A stretch of DNA of 28,643 bases from the IMG/VR virus record IMGVR_UViG_3300042305_000506, positions 1-28,643 of that record, one strand, 5' to 3'. Below, in pieces: positions 17,352 to 24,895 of the stretch; position 1 is the stretch's first letter; every line of letters begins with the position of its first letter. Under the pieces are notes generated by a model that did no database searches, was not told the origin of the DNA, and worked only from the letters and a program-made list of their open reading frames with translations. Source of the stretch: a virus. The position numbers and the translations under genes were made by a program.

Positions 17352-18167
17352 ATGCCTGTTATCTTAGGTGGAAATACTGGTATTTATTTAGCTTCTTTAG
17401 CTCCTGCTTTTGACCCCGATGCACAAGCATTCATTACAGCGGCTGCAATAACAGACCCTACTCAACAAAGTGCTATTAATACTTTAGTAGTTGATTTAAA
17501 AGGTTATTCTATATGGGATAAAATGAAAGCTATTTATCCTTATGTTGGCGGTACAAGTACAACGCATAAATTCAACCTTAAAAATCCTTTAGATACGGAT
17601 GCAGCGTTTAGGCTTGTGTTTAGTGGTGGGTGGACTCATTCGGCTAATGGGGCTTTGCCTAACGGAACAAATGCTTATGCTGATACTAAATATAATTTAT
17701 CAACTCAATCTACAACTTCAAATCTATCAGGTGGGTTTTATTCAAGAACAAATGCAATAACAAGTGGTGTTTCTATTGGTGCTATTGATGGCTCATTTAG
17801 AGGTTTACAAATTTCACCTAAATTTACAGATAACAATACTTATTATGGAGCAAATGATTCTATTTCAGACGGCTCTGGAAATTATGTAACTAATACTCAG
17901 AAATTATTTATAGCCAATAGAGAGGGTTCAGGAACTAAAAAATTATATAGAGATGGAACTGCAATAAATACTACAACACCAACAAATAGTGCAAATCCAA
18001 ATTTAACGGTATATTTAGGAGCAAGGAATTATACAGGTGTATCAAACGCGTATGATTCAAGGCAACAAGCCTTTGCATTTTTAGCAGATACTTTAACTGC
18101 TACTGATGTAACAAATTTAACAACAGCGGTACAAGCATTTCAAGTAAGTTTATCTCGAAATATTTAG
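17352..18167 (+). CDS. LamG/concanavalin-type lectin-like tail protein
   Basis: 271 residues. N-terminal linker (DPDAQAFITAAAITDPTQQS, NTLVVDLKGYSIWDKMKAIY), then a jelly-roll-like domain with WTHSANGALPNGTNAYADTK, GGFYSRTNAIT, KLYRDGTAINTTTPTNSANP and LTVYLGARN, resembling LamG/concanavalin A domains used for sugar binding. The ending HQ-like region (AFAFLADTLTATDVTNLTTA) matches the closing helix common in this group. Likely receptor-binding. The HNH insertion follows within 35 bases, between it and its probable small accessory gene at 18926. Confidence 0.74.
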   Translation: MPVILGGNTGIYLASLAPAFDPDAQAFITAAAITDPTQQSAINTLVVDLKGYSIWDKMKAIYPYVGGTSTTHKFNLKNPLDTDAAFRLVFSGGWTHSANGALPNGTNAYADTKYNLSTQSTTSNLSGGFYSRTNAITSGVSIGAIDGSFRGLQISPKFTDNNTYYGANDSISDGSGNYVTNTQKLFIANREGSGTKKLYRDGTAINTTTPTNSANPNLTVYLGARNYTGVSNAYDSRQQAFAFLADTLTATDVTNLTTAVQAFQVSLSRNI

Positions 18168-18187
18168 GATATATGATTACATTGTTG

Positions 18188-18195
18188 TATATTTG
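18188..18195 (+). promoter_or_regulatory. -7 box giving a near-leaderless transcript for the HTH/HNH gene
   Basis: TATATTTG (TAnnTTTG) ends 4 bases before the ATG at 18200, the same spacing as at 10947. It is the only such box inside the fibre block and supports separate transcription of the inserted gene. Confidence 0.5.
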
Positions 18196-18199
18196 TATT

Positions 18200-18367
18200 A
18201 TGGGAAGATGGAGTCAAATAAAACCATTAGATATTGATTATATAAAATCAAACTATGGTAAAAAGCCTATGCATGAAATTGCAACAGATTTAAATGCAAC
18301 AACAGATAGAGTAAGAAGAGCTTTAAAAATGCATGGTATTGCTATACTTGGTAAAACCGAAATATAA
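18200..18367 (+). CDS. HTH segment of an HNH endonuclease, probably frameshifted from 18333
   Basis: 55 residues: MGRWSQIKPLDIDYIKSNYG, then KKPMHEIATDLNATTDRVRR and ALKMHGIAILGKTEI. The HEIATDLNATTDRVRRAL stretch is a helix-turn-helix as found in the DNA-binding part of homing endonucleases. I start at 18200 because the -7 box lies 4 bases upstream; the frame is open to 18173 but that part would lie over the promoter. The stop falls 35 bases after the HNH frame's ATG, with the HNH frame at +1. It may be the front half of one disrupted gene, or a separate small protein. Confidence 0.55.
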   Translation: MGRWSQIKPLDIDYIKSNYGKKPMHEIATDLNATTDRVRRALKMHGIAILGKTEI

Positions 18368-18929
18368 AAAAATTAATTTATTTAGATTTTCTTTTGAAGA
18401 TGATTTATGTAATGACTATTTAAACGGATTTACACAAACAGCATTAGCTAAAAAATATAAGATAGGTGCTGAAAAAGTCAGAATACTTCTTGATAGAAAT
18501 AATGTAAATAGAGAAATAGGCTCTGGAAGTGGAACTAAAAAAGCTTGGAGTAAAGGAATTAGACAACCAAGAAATTGTAATAAAGGTGGTACTAAAGATA
18601 TTCATAATGCATTATTTAATAGATGGAAAGCAAATGCTAAATCAAGAAATTATCCATTTGAAATAAGTATTGAAAAATTACAAGTAATATTAGAAGAGCA
18701 AAAATTTAAATGTGCTTATACTAATATGGATATGCTTTGTCCTAAAACATATAATGAAAAAAGAGAAATGACTTCAAGTCCTTACTTAATATCATTAGAT
18801 AGAATAGATAATGATTTAGGATATGTAGAAGGCAATGTACATTTTGTTTGTGTATGGGCAAATAAAGCAAGAGGTTCTTATGCTCACGAAACATTTAAAG
18901 AAATTTTAACTAATTTTAGAAACGTATGA
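18333..18929 (+). CDS. HNH homing-type endonuclease
   Basis: 198 residues. An N-terminal HTH (FEDDLCNDYLNGFTQTALAK and KYKIGAEKVRILLDRNNV) is followed by a linker and the nuclease: HNALFNRWKANAKSRNYPFE, CAYTNMDMLCPKT, SPYLISLDRIDNDLGYVEGN and VHFVCVWANKARGS. SLDRIDNDLGYVEGNVHFVC is the characteristic LDRID-GY-GN-V block of this HNH group. The start MVLLYLVKPKYKK overlaps the upstream HTH frame and does not look like a natural N-terminus. The gene interrupts the fibre block and probably moves by itself. Its stop overlaps the next ATG by four bases. Confidence 0.82.
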   Translation: MVLLYLVKPKYKKINLFRFSFEDDLCNDYLNGFTQTALAKKYKIGAEKVRILLDRNNVNREIGSGSGTKKAWSKGIRQPRNCNKGGTKDIHNALFNRWKANAKSRNYPFEISIEKLQVILEEQKFKCAYTNMDMLCPKTYNEKREMTSSPYLISLDRIDNDLGYVEGNVHFVCVWANKARGSYAHETFKEILTNFRNV

Positions 18930-19177
18930 AACTAAATGAATTAACAGCAGAACAAAGACTAACTTATGTAGGCTTGCTTACTGAGTTACAAAAAGACGAA
19001 TTAGTAGGTCAATGGTATGCACCAGACAGCTACTTTAATCCTATCCAAGATTTATCGGAAAATTGGGTTATATCAATAGAGGAAATGGAGCAATGTGTTA
19101 ACCCTAATTTTCTTTGGGTTAAAGACCTTGACTTAATTCCTTATGAACCAAAACCAACACCACCACCATTTGAATGA
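18926..19177 (+). CDS. Small fibre-associated protein, 83 aa
   Basis: 83 residues: MKLNELTAEQRLTYVGLLTE, LQKDELVGQWYAPDSYFNPI, and a tail EPKPTPPPFE. The proline-rich -PFE tail parallels the -TPNPF end of the 21277 protein, which also follows a large receptor-binding gene. Both are probably fibre accessory or assembly proteins; this is inference from position. Its stop is coupled to the next start (TGAGT, overlap). Confidence 0.64.
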   Translation: MKLNELTAEQRLTYVGLLTELQKDELVGQWYAPDSYFNPIQDLSENWVISIEEMEQCVNPNFLWVKDLDLIPYEPKPTPPPFE

Positions 19178-20418
19178 GTACACAAATAAACATATTATCA
19201 GCTAATCAATCAATATTGGCTAATGATCCAATGCTTACTGATGCATTTGGTAGAATAAGAGTAGCACAACCATTAACATTATTTGATTCTTCTCATAGAT
19301 ACAGAGATAATGGATTATGGAATACATTAGCAACACTTGGCGGAACTGCTGTATTTAGTACAAATGAAGGATTAGTAAACTTAAATGTAACTAGTACAGG
19401 AGGATCTCAAGTAGTAAGAGAGACTGCAAAAGTATTTTCTTATCAACCAGGTAAGTCATTATTAGTACTTAATACATTTGTAATGGCTCCTGCCCAAACA
19501 GGATTAAGACAAAGAGTTGGGTACTATGGAACAGATAATGGTATATACATTCAGTTAAGAGATGATATTTTAAGTTTTGTAGAAAGAAGTGCGGTTACAG
19601 GTTTAGTAACTGAAAGTATTGTGCCTCAAGCTGTTTGGAATGTGGATACACTAGATGGCAATGGACCTTCAGGAGTAACTTTAGATATAACTAAAGCTCA
19701 AATCATGTTTATGGACATTGAGTGGTTAGGTGAAGGAACTGTAAGAATAGGATTTATAATAGATGGAGTATTCATACTTTGCCATAGATTTAATCATGCT
19801 AACCTAATTGCATCTACATATATTACTACAGCTTCATTACCATTAAGATGTGAGATAACTAATGAAGGAACAGCAACAGCAAGTACATTAAAGCAAGTAT
19901 GTTCTACTGTGATATCTGAAGGAGGTTATGAATTAAGAGGAGCACAACAAGCTATTGGAACACCAATACTTACTCCAGCAACATTTGCTGCGGCAGGAAC
20001 ATATTATCCTATAGTAGGTGTAAGACTTGTACCAACTAAATTAGATGCTATTGTAATACTTACTGCTGTATCTATATTAGGATTAGGTAATGGTAAAAAC
20101 TATGCTTGGAGAGTTGTTCAATCTGCAACTATAACTGGTGGTTTATGGACTCCTATAGGACCTGATTCTGCTGTTGAATATAACTTAACAGGTGCATCTG
20201 CTGCTGGAGGTAGAATATTAGCACAAGGATATGTAAACTCATCTAACCAAGGTTCTCCTAGTATCAATATATTAAAAGAAGCTTTGTTTGCTACTCAACT
20301 AGAAAGAAATAGTTTTACAGGAGTAGCTTCTGAAATAGTTATTGAAATGGCTATTGATGCTACAGGAGGAACATTAGGAGCATATGCTTCAGTAGATTGG
20401 GAAGAAATAAGTAGATAA
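19174..20418 (+). CDS. Large tail/structural protein, 414 aa
   Basis: 414 residues. N-terminus MSTQINILSANQSILANDPM, then LTDAFGRIRVAQPLTLFDSS and HRYRDNGLWNTLATLGGTAV, a conserved front part that I associate with structural proteins of marine and crAss-type phages. The rest is beta-rich with jelly-roll features (IMFMDIEWLGEGTVRIGFII; FILCHRFNHAN) and a C-terminal domain ending SVDWEEISR. No catalytic motif seen. Longest of the fibre block and probably a main fibre or baseplate-associated component. Confidence 0.7.
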   Translation: MSTQINILSANQSILANDPMLTDAFGRIRVAQPLTLFDSSHRYRDNGLWNTLATLGGTAVFSTNEGLVNLNVTSTGGSQVVRETAKVFSYQPGKSLLVLNTFVMAPAQTGLRQRVGYYGTDNGIYIQLRDDILSFVERSAVTGLVTESIVPQAVWNVDTLDGNGPSGVTLDITKAQIMFMDIEWLGEGTVRIGFIIDGVFILCHRFNHANLIASTYITTASLPLRCEITNEGTATASTLKQVCSTVISEGGYELRGAQQAIGTPILTPATFAAAGTYYPIVGVRLVPTKLDAIVILTAVSILGLGNGKNYAWRVVQSATITGGLWTPIGPDSAVEYNLTGASAAGGRILAQGYVNSSNQGSPSINILKEALFATQLERNSFTGVASEIVIEMAIDATGGTLGAYASVDWEEISR

Positions 20419-20428
20419 TAAAAGATCA

Positions 20429-21280
20429 ATGGGAGCTAGTATATATTTAGGTAAGGTATTAAGTTCAGGAACTAAGGGGTGTACTATTACACTTCCTACA
20501 GCTCCGTCTTTATTATTAGACATTTATCCAAATGCTTCAGTAGCTTATTCACTTAGAAAACTAAGAACAGCCTACACAGGTAACGCAATAAGAGTTAGAC
20601 GGTCAAGTGATAATACAGAACAAGATTTTGGCTTTGTTAGTAATGATTTAGATACAGCTTCTTTGCTTACATTCTGCGGTGCTGGTAATGGATTTGTTAC
20701 TACATGGTACGATCAAAGCGGAAGCGGCAATAATGCAACACAAACAACAGCATTAAACCAACCACAAATTGTTTCAAGTGGTAGTTTATTAGTTATTAAT
20801 TCTAAGCCTTGTTTAACATTATCTATTAATAATGCAGGCTTTACTTTAGGAAGTACTATAAGTGTTGGAGCTTCAAATTATAATTCCTTTGTGGGTAAAA
20901 AAGATGCAGCAGGAAATATGTTAAGAGCATTAACGTCCAGTACTACTGATGGTTATAAATTAATGAATAGCTATGATAATAAATATTATATCTTTGCAAA
21001 ATCAGGCAGTTATTTAGTTAGTAATTCAGCAGATACCACAACAAGTCAAATATTATTAACAGGAATGAATTCAGCAGGAACAATGTCTATTTATAAAAAT
21101 GGAAGTGTTGTAGCTACAACTTTAAATTCTTATAATTATACTAACTCAATAGGCTTTATAGGTGGCGGTGCTTCGGGAATTTATAGACTCCAAGAAGCTG
21201 TATTCTACAACTTAGACCAATCAACAAATAGAACAGGGATTGAAAGCAATATAAACACTTATTATACTATTTATCCATGA
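20429..21280 (+). CDS. AbfB/LamG-type carbohydrate-binding tail protein
   Basis: 283 residues. The first half carries the strongly conserved pattern AYSLRKLRTAYTGNAIRVRR, SSDNTEQDFGF, FCGAGNGFVTTWYDQSGSGN and NATQTTALNQPQIV, known from the jelly-roll domain of arabinofuranosidase B (GH54-like) and many phage tail proteins. The second half is a LamG-like repeat (TMSIYKNGSVVATTLNSYNY; GFIGGGASGIYRLQEAVFYN) ending in a helix (STNRTGIESNINTYY). A receptor-binding or glycan-binding role is expected; catalysis is doubtful, since such phage domains usually only bind. Confidence 0.78.
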   Translation: MGASIYLGKVLSSGTKGCTITLPTAPSLLLDIYPNASVAYSLRKLRTAYTGNAIRVRRSSDNTEQDFGFVSNDLDTASLLTFCGAGNGFVTTWYDQSGSGNNATQTTALNQPQIVSSGSLLVINSKPCLTLSINNAGFTLGSTISVGASNYNSFVGKKDAAGNMLRALTSSTTDGYKLMNSYDNKYYIFAKSGSYLVSNSADTTTSQILLTGMNSAGTMSIYKNGSVVATTLNSYNYTNSIGFIGGGASGIYRLQEAVFYNLDQSTNRTGIESNINTYYTIYP

Positions 21281-21513
21281 TAATAACAGGCTACAAATAC
21301 ACTAATGAACAAGAAGCAATAAATGCAAGAGAGTTATGTGATGACTATTATGGTATTCCTGTTTCACCTGATGATGTTACACAAAACTGGGTTGACTACA
21401 ATATAGCAGACCTTGACAATCCTATATTCTATTATATTACCTTTGATGAAAGTTTAAGAGTAGTTCTAGGAGAGCCTGAAACATTTGAAGTAACTACACC
21501 TAATCCTTTTTAA
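21277..21513 (+). CDS. Small fibre-associated protein, 78 aa
   Basis: 78 residues: MIITGYKYTNEQEAINAREL, CDDYYGIPVSPDDVTQNWVD, then strands and the end TFEVTTPNPF. It overlaps the AbfB-type gene by four bases (ATGA) and occupies the same relative position as the 18926 gene, so it is probably the accessory partner of that tail protein. No domain assigned. Confidence 0.66.
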   Translation: MIITGYKYTNEQEAINARELCDDYYGIPVSPDDVTQNWVDYNIADLDNPIFYYITFDESLRVVLGEPETFEVTTPNPF

Positions 21514-21550
21514 TAAGTAAAAATACCTAGTAACCTATTGTAGTTTCATT

Positions 21551-21582
21551 TATTTTTACTATATTATAGTATATATTTATAA
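21551..21582 (+). promoter_or_regulatory. Putative promoter of the lysis operon
   Basis: ATTTTTACTATATTATAGTATAT followed by ATTTATAA; it matches the block at 13709-13738 over most of its length. The ATG lies 11 bases downstream of the block. Confidence 0.5.
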
Positions 21583-21593
21583 TTTAAAAAGAC

Positions 21594-21869
21594 ATGGAAA
21601 ACTGGATAATTACAATAATCATTTTTATAGCTAGTTCAATTTTTGCTATATTTGGTTACTTTTTAAAAATGATTCACTCTGATGTTAGAAAAAACACAGA
21701 AGAACAAGGAAAACTAAAAGGCAAAATAGAACTAGTACAACAAGAAAACCAGTTAAAGTATCAGGCAATTCAAGAGCTTACACAGCTTGAGATTAAAAAC
21801 TTAGCAAGAAATGTTAGTGAATTATCTGATGCAGTAAAACAATTTATATTAAATAATAGAAATGACTAA
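21594..21869 (+). CDS. Membrane-anchored coiled-coil protein, candidate holin or spanin component
   Basis: 91 residues. One transmembrane helix (ITIIIFIASSIFAIFGYFLK, about residues 6-25) is followed by a long coiled coil (RKNTEEQGKLKGKIELVQQE and onward). The layout, one N-terminal anchor plus coil, resembles small BhlA/XhlA-type holins and inner-membrane spanins. Next to another membrane protein and the endolysin, a lysis role is likely. It overlaps the next gene by eight bases. Confidence 0.68.
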   Translation: MENWIITIIIFIASSIFAIFGYFLKMIHSDVRKNTEEQGKLKGKIELVQQENQLKYQAIQELTQLEIKNLARNVSELSDAVKQFILNNRND

Positions 21870-22140
21870 TATAAAAAAAAGATGGAATGCTCCAACTCCT
21901 AAGTTCTGGAAGAAAGTACAGAAAGTAGCTATTGCAGTAGGTGCAGCTGCAGGAGTAGTAATTGCAGCTCCTATAACTTTACCAGCAGCAGTAGTAACAG
22001 TAGCTGGTTATTTAGTAACTGCAGGAACAGTAGCAGCAACACTATCTCAATTAACAGTAGAAGATTACAAGGATCTTGATGAAGTAATAACTAAAAAAAA
22101 GAAAAATGGCAAAGAAAGCAAAAGCCCCAGTGCAAATTGA
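21862..22140 (+). CDS. Membrane protein, candidate holin
   Basis: 92 residues. A basic, Trp-containing start (KKRWNAPTPKFWKKVQK) is followed by an Ala/Val-rich hydrophobic region at about 22-64 (VAIAVGAAAGVVIAAPITLP; AAVVTVAGYLVTAGTVAATL), enough for two transmembrane helices, and a Lys-rich tail. The arrangement recurs before endolysins in phages of Bacteroidota as I recall it, and fits a holin. Its end overlaps the next gene by 35 bases in another frame. Confidence 0.68.
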   Translation: MTNIKKRWNAPTPKFWKKVQKVAIAVGAAAGVVIAAPITLPAAVVTVAGYLVTAGTVAATLSQLTVEDYKDLDEVITKKKKNGKESKSPSAN

Positions 22141-22411
22141 TGCTGAAGTAAAGGTTAAGAAAACCAAAGTAAGTGTTAAGAAAAAAGACAAAAAGTTAGA
22201 TGTAGTAGTAGATACACCTAATACAGATGTTGAATTACACACATCTGAAGAAGAAAAGAAGTTTGTACTTGACTCTAAAAAATTAGATGTAGAAGTTACT
22301 AAAACAAATGCAGGCACTACAATTAAAGTAGAAGCTCAAAATCCTATATTAAAAAGAGTTGGTAAATGGGTTGCTCATATGATGAGTAAAAAATTTAACC
22401 GCAAAAAATAA
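22106..22411 (+). CDS. Lys-rich protein of the lysis region, 101 aa
   Basis: 101 residues, very basic and low in complexity: MAKKAKAPVQIDAEVKVKKT, KVSVKKKDKKLDVVVDTPNT, then alternating strands (FVLDSKKLDVEVTKTNAGTT; IKVEAQNP) and a basic end (HMMSKKFNRKK). No signal peptide or catalytic motif. Reading frame confirmed by its fit between neighbours: it overlaps the membrane gene by 35 bases and the endolysin start by one (TAATG). Role unknown. Confidence 0.62.
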   Translation: MAKKAKAPVQIDAEVKVKKTKVSVKKKDKKLDVVVDTPNTDVELHTSEEEKKFVLDSKKLDVEVTKTNAGTTIKVEAQNPILKRVGKWVAHMMSKKFNRKK

Positions 22412-23289
22412 TGGATGTTTTAAAAAAAGGAAGTAAGGGTCCAGCAGTGGTCACTCTTCAGGAATTTTTAAAAATCACAGCTGATGGTGATTTTGGTCCT
22501 AAAACAGAATCTGCAGTTAAATCATATCAAAAAAAGAATGGCTTAGTAGCTGATGGTATAGTAGGACCTAAGACATGGGCACATATGGGTATTCTTAATA
22601 CTGATAATGCTGAGAATAATGAAGTAGCAAAAGCTTTAGAAATAAAGAAACATTACATGCCAGTAGGAACATATTTCCCTGGACCTGTGAAAAAGCAATG
22701 GATATTCTTACATCATACAGCAGGTTGGGAGAATCCTTATCAAGTAGCTGACATGTGGGCTAGAGATAACAGAGGTAACGTAGCTACTGAATTTATATTA
22801 GGTGGACAATCTGTTAAGGATGGTAATACCAAATATGATGGTGAACTAATCCAATGTTTTCCAGAAGGAGGATATGGATGGCACACAGGCACAGGTAATT
22901 CTGTTATGCATAGAAACTCTGTAGCTATTGAAGTATGCTGTATGGGTCAGATTGTTAATGGAAAGACTTATGTTAATACTCCAGCTAACCCTGATCAAAT
23001 AGTTAAACTAGCTAAACCTTTCCGTGGATTTCAATTTTGGCATAAATACTCAGATGCTCAGATAGAGGCATTGAAGCAATGGATTTTATTTGTAGCTGAG
23101 AAATATGGTATTGATCCTAAAGTAGGTTTAGTAGAATATGTTAAAGCTAAAGGAGCTGATGGATTTGATGTGTATGATCCAGCTAGAGCAGAAAAAACTC
23201 CAGGAATGTATTCTCATACTAATGTATTAAGAGGTAAAGTAGATATGTTCCCGCAACAAGAACTAATTGATATGTTATTAAGCTTATAG
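22411..23289 (+). CDS. Endolysin: N-acetylmuramoyl-L-alanine amidase with PG-binding domain
   Basis: 292 residues. Residues 4-60 form a peptidoglycan-binding type 1 domain (LKKGSKGPAVVTLQEFLKIT, ADGDFGPKTESAVKSYQKKN, VADGIVGPKTW). From about residue 94 comes an Amidase_2 domain: WIFLHHTAGWENPYQ gives the first zinc ligand in His101/His102, GYGWHTGTGN contains His158, and NSVAIEVCCMG is the conserved core strand. The enzyme cleaves the sugar-peptide bond of peptidoglycan to release progeny. No signal peptide, so it needs the holin-type proteins encoded just upstream. The binding domain at the N-terminus is the common order in phages of Gram-negative hosts. Confidence 0.9.
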   Translation: MDVLKKGSKGPAVVTLQEFLKITADGDFGPKTESAVKSYQKKNGLVADGIVGPKTWAHMGILNTDNAENNEVAKALEIKKHYMPVGTYFPGPVKKQWIFLHHTAGWENPYQVADMWARDNRGNVATEFILGGQSVKDGNTKYDGELIQCFPEGGYGWHTGTGNSVMHRNSVAIEVCCMGQIVNGKTYVNTPANPDQIVKLAKPFRGFQFWHKYSDAQIEALKQWILFVAEKYGIDPKVGLVEYVKAKGADGFDVYDPARAEKTPGMYSHTNVLRGKVDMFPQQELIDMLLSL

Positions 23290-23290
23290 T

Positions 23291-23449
23291 ATGAAATTAA
23301 GAAATAACTGGAACACCTCAAGAAAGCAGTGGGATAAGTTGATGATAAGATTGAGATTATCCAGTTTAGACTTGTTCTCACTAGAGATTGATATATCAAG
23401 AGAGTTTTACTTGCTTACTATTTTAAATTTTACAATTAAAAATAGATAA
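23291..23449 (+). CDS. Small protein after the endolysin, 52 aa
   Basis: 52 codons from the ATG at 23291, one base after the endolysin stop, to the TAA at 23447-23449. It begins MKLRNNWNTSRKQWDKLMIR, is basic in the first half and hydrophobic in the second (REFYLLTILNFTIK). Ends 19 bases before the operon terminator. Position in the operon and a clean frame support it; no function assigned. Confidence 0.48.
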   Translation: MKLRNNWNTSRKQWDKLMIRLRLSSLDLFSLEIDISREFYLLTILNFTIKNR

Positions 23450-23468
23450 TAACACTCTAATTTCTATA

Positions 23469-23500
23469 ATCCAGGTAGTTTCTATGCCTGGATTTTTTTT
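23469..23500 (+). terminator. Terminator of the lysis operon
   Basis: ATCCAGG pairs perfectly with CCTGGAT over an 11-base loop, then eight T. Confidence 0.88.
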
Positions 23501-23539
23501 GTTTAAACATTTTTAGTTTAAACTTTTATTGTATATTTG
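23501..23539 (+). promoter_or_regulatory. Promoter of the packaging operon
   Basis: Two GTTTAAAC palindromes (23501-23508, 23516-23523) and a TATATTTG box (23532-23539) followed by TC, as at 12127-12155. The ATG at 23562 lies 22 bases downstream. Confidence 0.55.
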
Positions 23540-23561
23540 TCTGAAAATAAATATATATATT

Positions 23562-23843
23562 ATGGAAAACCAACATTTTGAGGAGGAGCTAACTCCTGAA
23601 CAACTAGCTGAAAAAAAGGCTTCTATGCTGGAATTTTACACAGATTCTATTCCTTATCTTGATGCTCAATTGATTTATGAACAAAAGCTTTTAGCTATTG
23701 ATGAAGCAAGATTTAAAAGAATGAGTCTTCAAATGCAGTATGCTATGATGATGAATGAGGCTAAGAATGCTGAGAATGGTGAAGAAGATGACTTAGAGTA
23801 TCCAGAAACAGAAGCTCCAAAAAGAAAGCTTAAGAAAGACTAA
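23562..23843 (+). CDS. Small acidic helical protein, 93 aa
   Basis: 93 residues starting MENQHFEEELTPEQLAEKKA at the ATG at 23562, chosen because it is the first ATG after the TAnnTTTG box; an in-frame upstream ATG at 23529 lies within the promoter. Helical, Met- and Gln-rich middle (ARFKRMSLQMQYAMMMNEAK) and an acid/basic tail. No family recognised. First gene of the packaging operon; such small coiled proteins can be scaffolding or terminase accessory factors, but this is unproven. Confidence 0.68.
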   Translation: MENQHFEEELTPEQLAEKKASMLEFYTDSIPYLDAQLIYEQKLLAIDEARFKRMSLQMQYAMMMNEAKNAENGEEDDLEYPETEAPKRKLKKD

Positions 23844-23845
23844 TC

Positions 23846-24205
23846 ATGGCTTTAGTTAATCAGGTACAGAAAAGAGTAGTGATGTCAAAAAATGATATCA
23901 TTAAGTTTCAGATCTTAACTCATTGTTATATTAACCGTATAACAATGAGTGAGTCTGATCTGGAATGTTTAACTCTGTTATCATTACTTGGTCCAATTGA
24001 ACTCTCTCATTTTTGTTATGAAGCATCTGATGAACATAAGATATTTAAGTCAGAGCAAACAGTAAGAAACTGTATTAATAAGTGTGAGAAGAATAATTTA
24101 GTAAGCAAGGATCCTTCAAATAAAAAGGTTGTATTTATAGACCCAGCTCTAAAGGTGCAGACTGAAGGTGACATATTATTAGACTTTAAATTTTTAGGTA
24201 AATGA
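23846..24205 (+). CDS. Winged-helix-like unknown protein, 119 aa
   Basis: 119 residues: helices (NDIIKFQILTHCYINRITMS; ESDLECLTLLSLLGPIELSH), then KSEQTVRNCINKCEKNNLVS, which has the recognition-helix look of a winged helix, and a beta wing (KKVVFIDPALKV). Conserved in layout before the IHF-like gene. DNA binding is plausible. Its stop overlaps the next start by four bases (ATGA). Confidence 0.66.
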   Translation: MALVNQVQKRVVMSKNDIIKFQILTHCYINRITMSESDLECLTLLSLLGPIELSHFCYEASDEHKIFKSEQTVRNCINKCEKNNLVSKDPSNKKVVFIDPALKVQTEGDILLDFKFLGK

Positions 24206-24588
24206 TACCACAGAAGTCAAAGTCTTTATATAAAGAAGTTGCTGAAGAATTAAATATCCCAATTGATCTAGTTGAAGATTTGATTGAGTATTATTACAAA
24301 GAAGTAAAAAGTAATATAACAGGTTTAAAACATTTAAGAATAAATGTAGATGGTCTTGGTCAGTTTGTTATAAAAGAAAGTTTTGTAAGAAAGATGGTGC
24401 CTAGATATAAAAAGGCATTAACCAACCATGACACATCTACCTTTAATGCTTATCACCACAAGATGATGCTAGAAAAAAAACTAATAGCTTTGGCTCACAT
24501 AGAAAAAGAATTAGATAAAGTAGCATTAAAAAAGCAAGAGACTTTAAAGAAGAAAGAAGAATATAAACTTAATAAAGAAGACTTATGA
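24202..24588 (+). CDS. IHF/HU-like DNA-bending protein
   Basis: 128 residues. The first 75 match the HU/IHF fold: two N-terminal helices (YKEVAEELNIPIDLVEDLIE, YYYKEVKSNITGLKHL) and a beta sheet (LRINVDGLGQFVIKESFVRK). The C-terminal 50 are a long basic helix (LIALAHIEKELDKVALKKQE) not present in HU. IHF-like proteins of this kind are a known feature of crAss-type head modules and probably shape DNA for packaging or ejection. The long arm with the Pro tip is not clearly visible. Coupled to both neighbours by four-base overlaps. Confidence 0.74.
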   Translation: MIPQKSKSLYKEVAEELNIPIDLVEDLIEYYYKEVKSNITGLKHLRINVDGLGQFVIKESFVRKMVPRYKKALTNHDTSTFNAYHHKMMLEKKLIALAHIEKELDKVALKKQETLKKKEEYKLNKEDL

Positions 24589-24893
24589 AAAACACACTAA
24601 AACTAATTTGGGAGAACCGAAACCAAATAATTGAAGGAATAACAAATGCAGTTATTAGAGATGAGACAGTAGAAGAGATTGCTAGACTTAGATATTCCAT
24701 CTGTGAAGAGTGTGAGCACAAAGGTAAAAAGTGTGCTGTTAAAGGCACAGCTCCATGTTGTAATGAATGTGGATGCTCACTTAATTTTAAAACCAGATCA
24801 TTATCCTCATCATGTCCATTAGGTAAATGGGAAGCTCTTACTACAGAAGATAAAGAAGATGAGTTAGATGCATTAGATGAATCTAAAGACTAA
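24585..24893 (+). CDS. Cys-rich zinc-binding protein, 102 aa
   Basis: 102 residues. Residues 40-78 carry nine cysteines: CEECEHKGKKC, CCNECGC and SSSCPLGKW, a double zinc-ribbon arrangement like small phage and bacterial zinc proteins whose domain also ends CPLGKW. A helical start (LKLIWENRNQIIEGITNAVI) and an acidic tail flank it. Lies between the IHF-like and nuclease genes; function unknown. Confidence 0.76.
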   Translation: MKNTLKLIWENRNQIIEGITNAVIRDETVEEIARLRYSICEECEHKGKKCAVKGTAPCCNECGCSLNFKTRSLSSSCPLGKWEALTTEDKEDELDALDESKD

Positions 24894-24895
24894 AC

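Noticed and set aside
13749-21513. Diversity-generating retroelement acting on the fibre genes
   Set aside because: No reverse transcriptase, no template repeat and no adenine-biased variable end were seen in the window.
22051-22317. Minus-strand frame rich in Ser/Phe opposite the Lys-rich lysis gene
   Set aside because: It is the antisense reading of Lys/Val-rich codons and is overlapped by three well-placed plus-strand genes.
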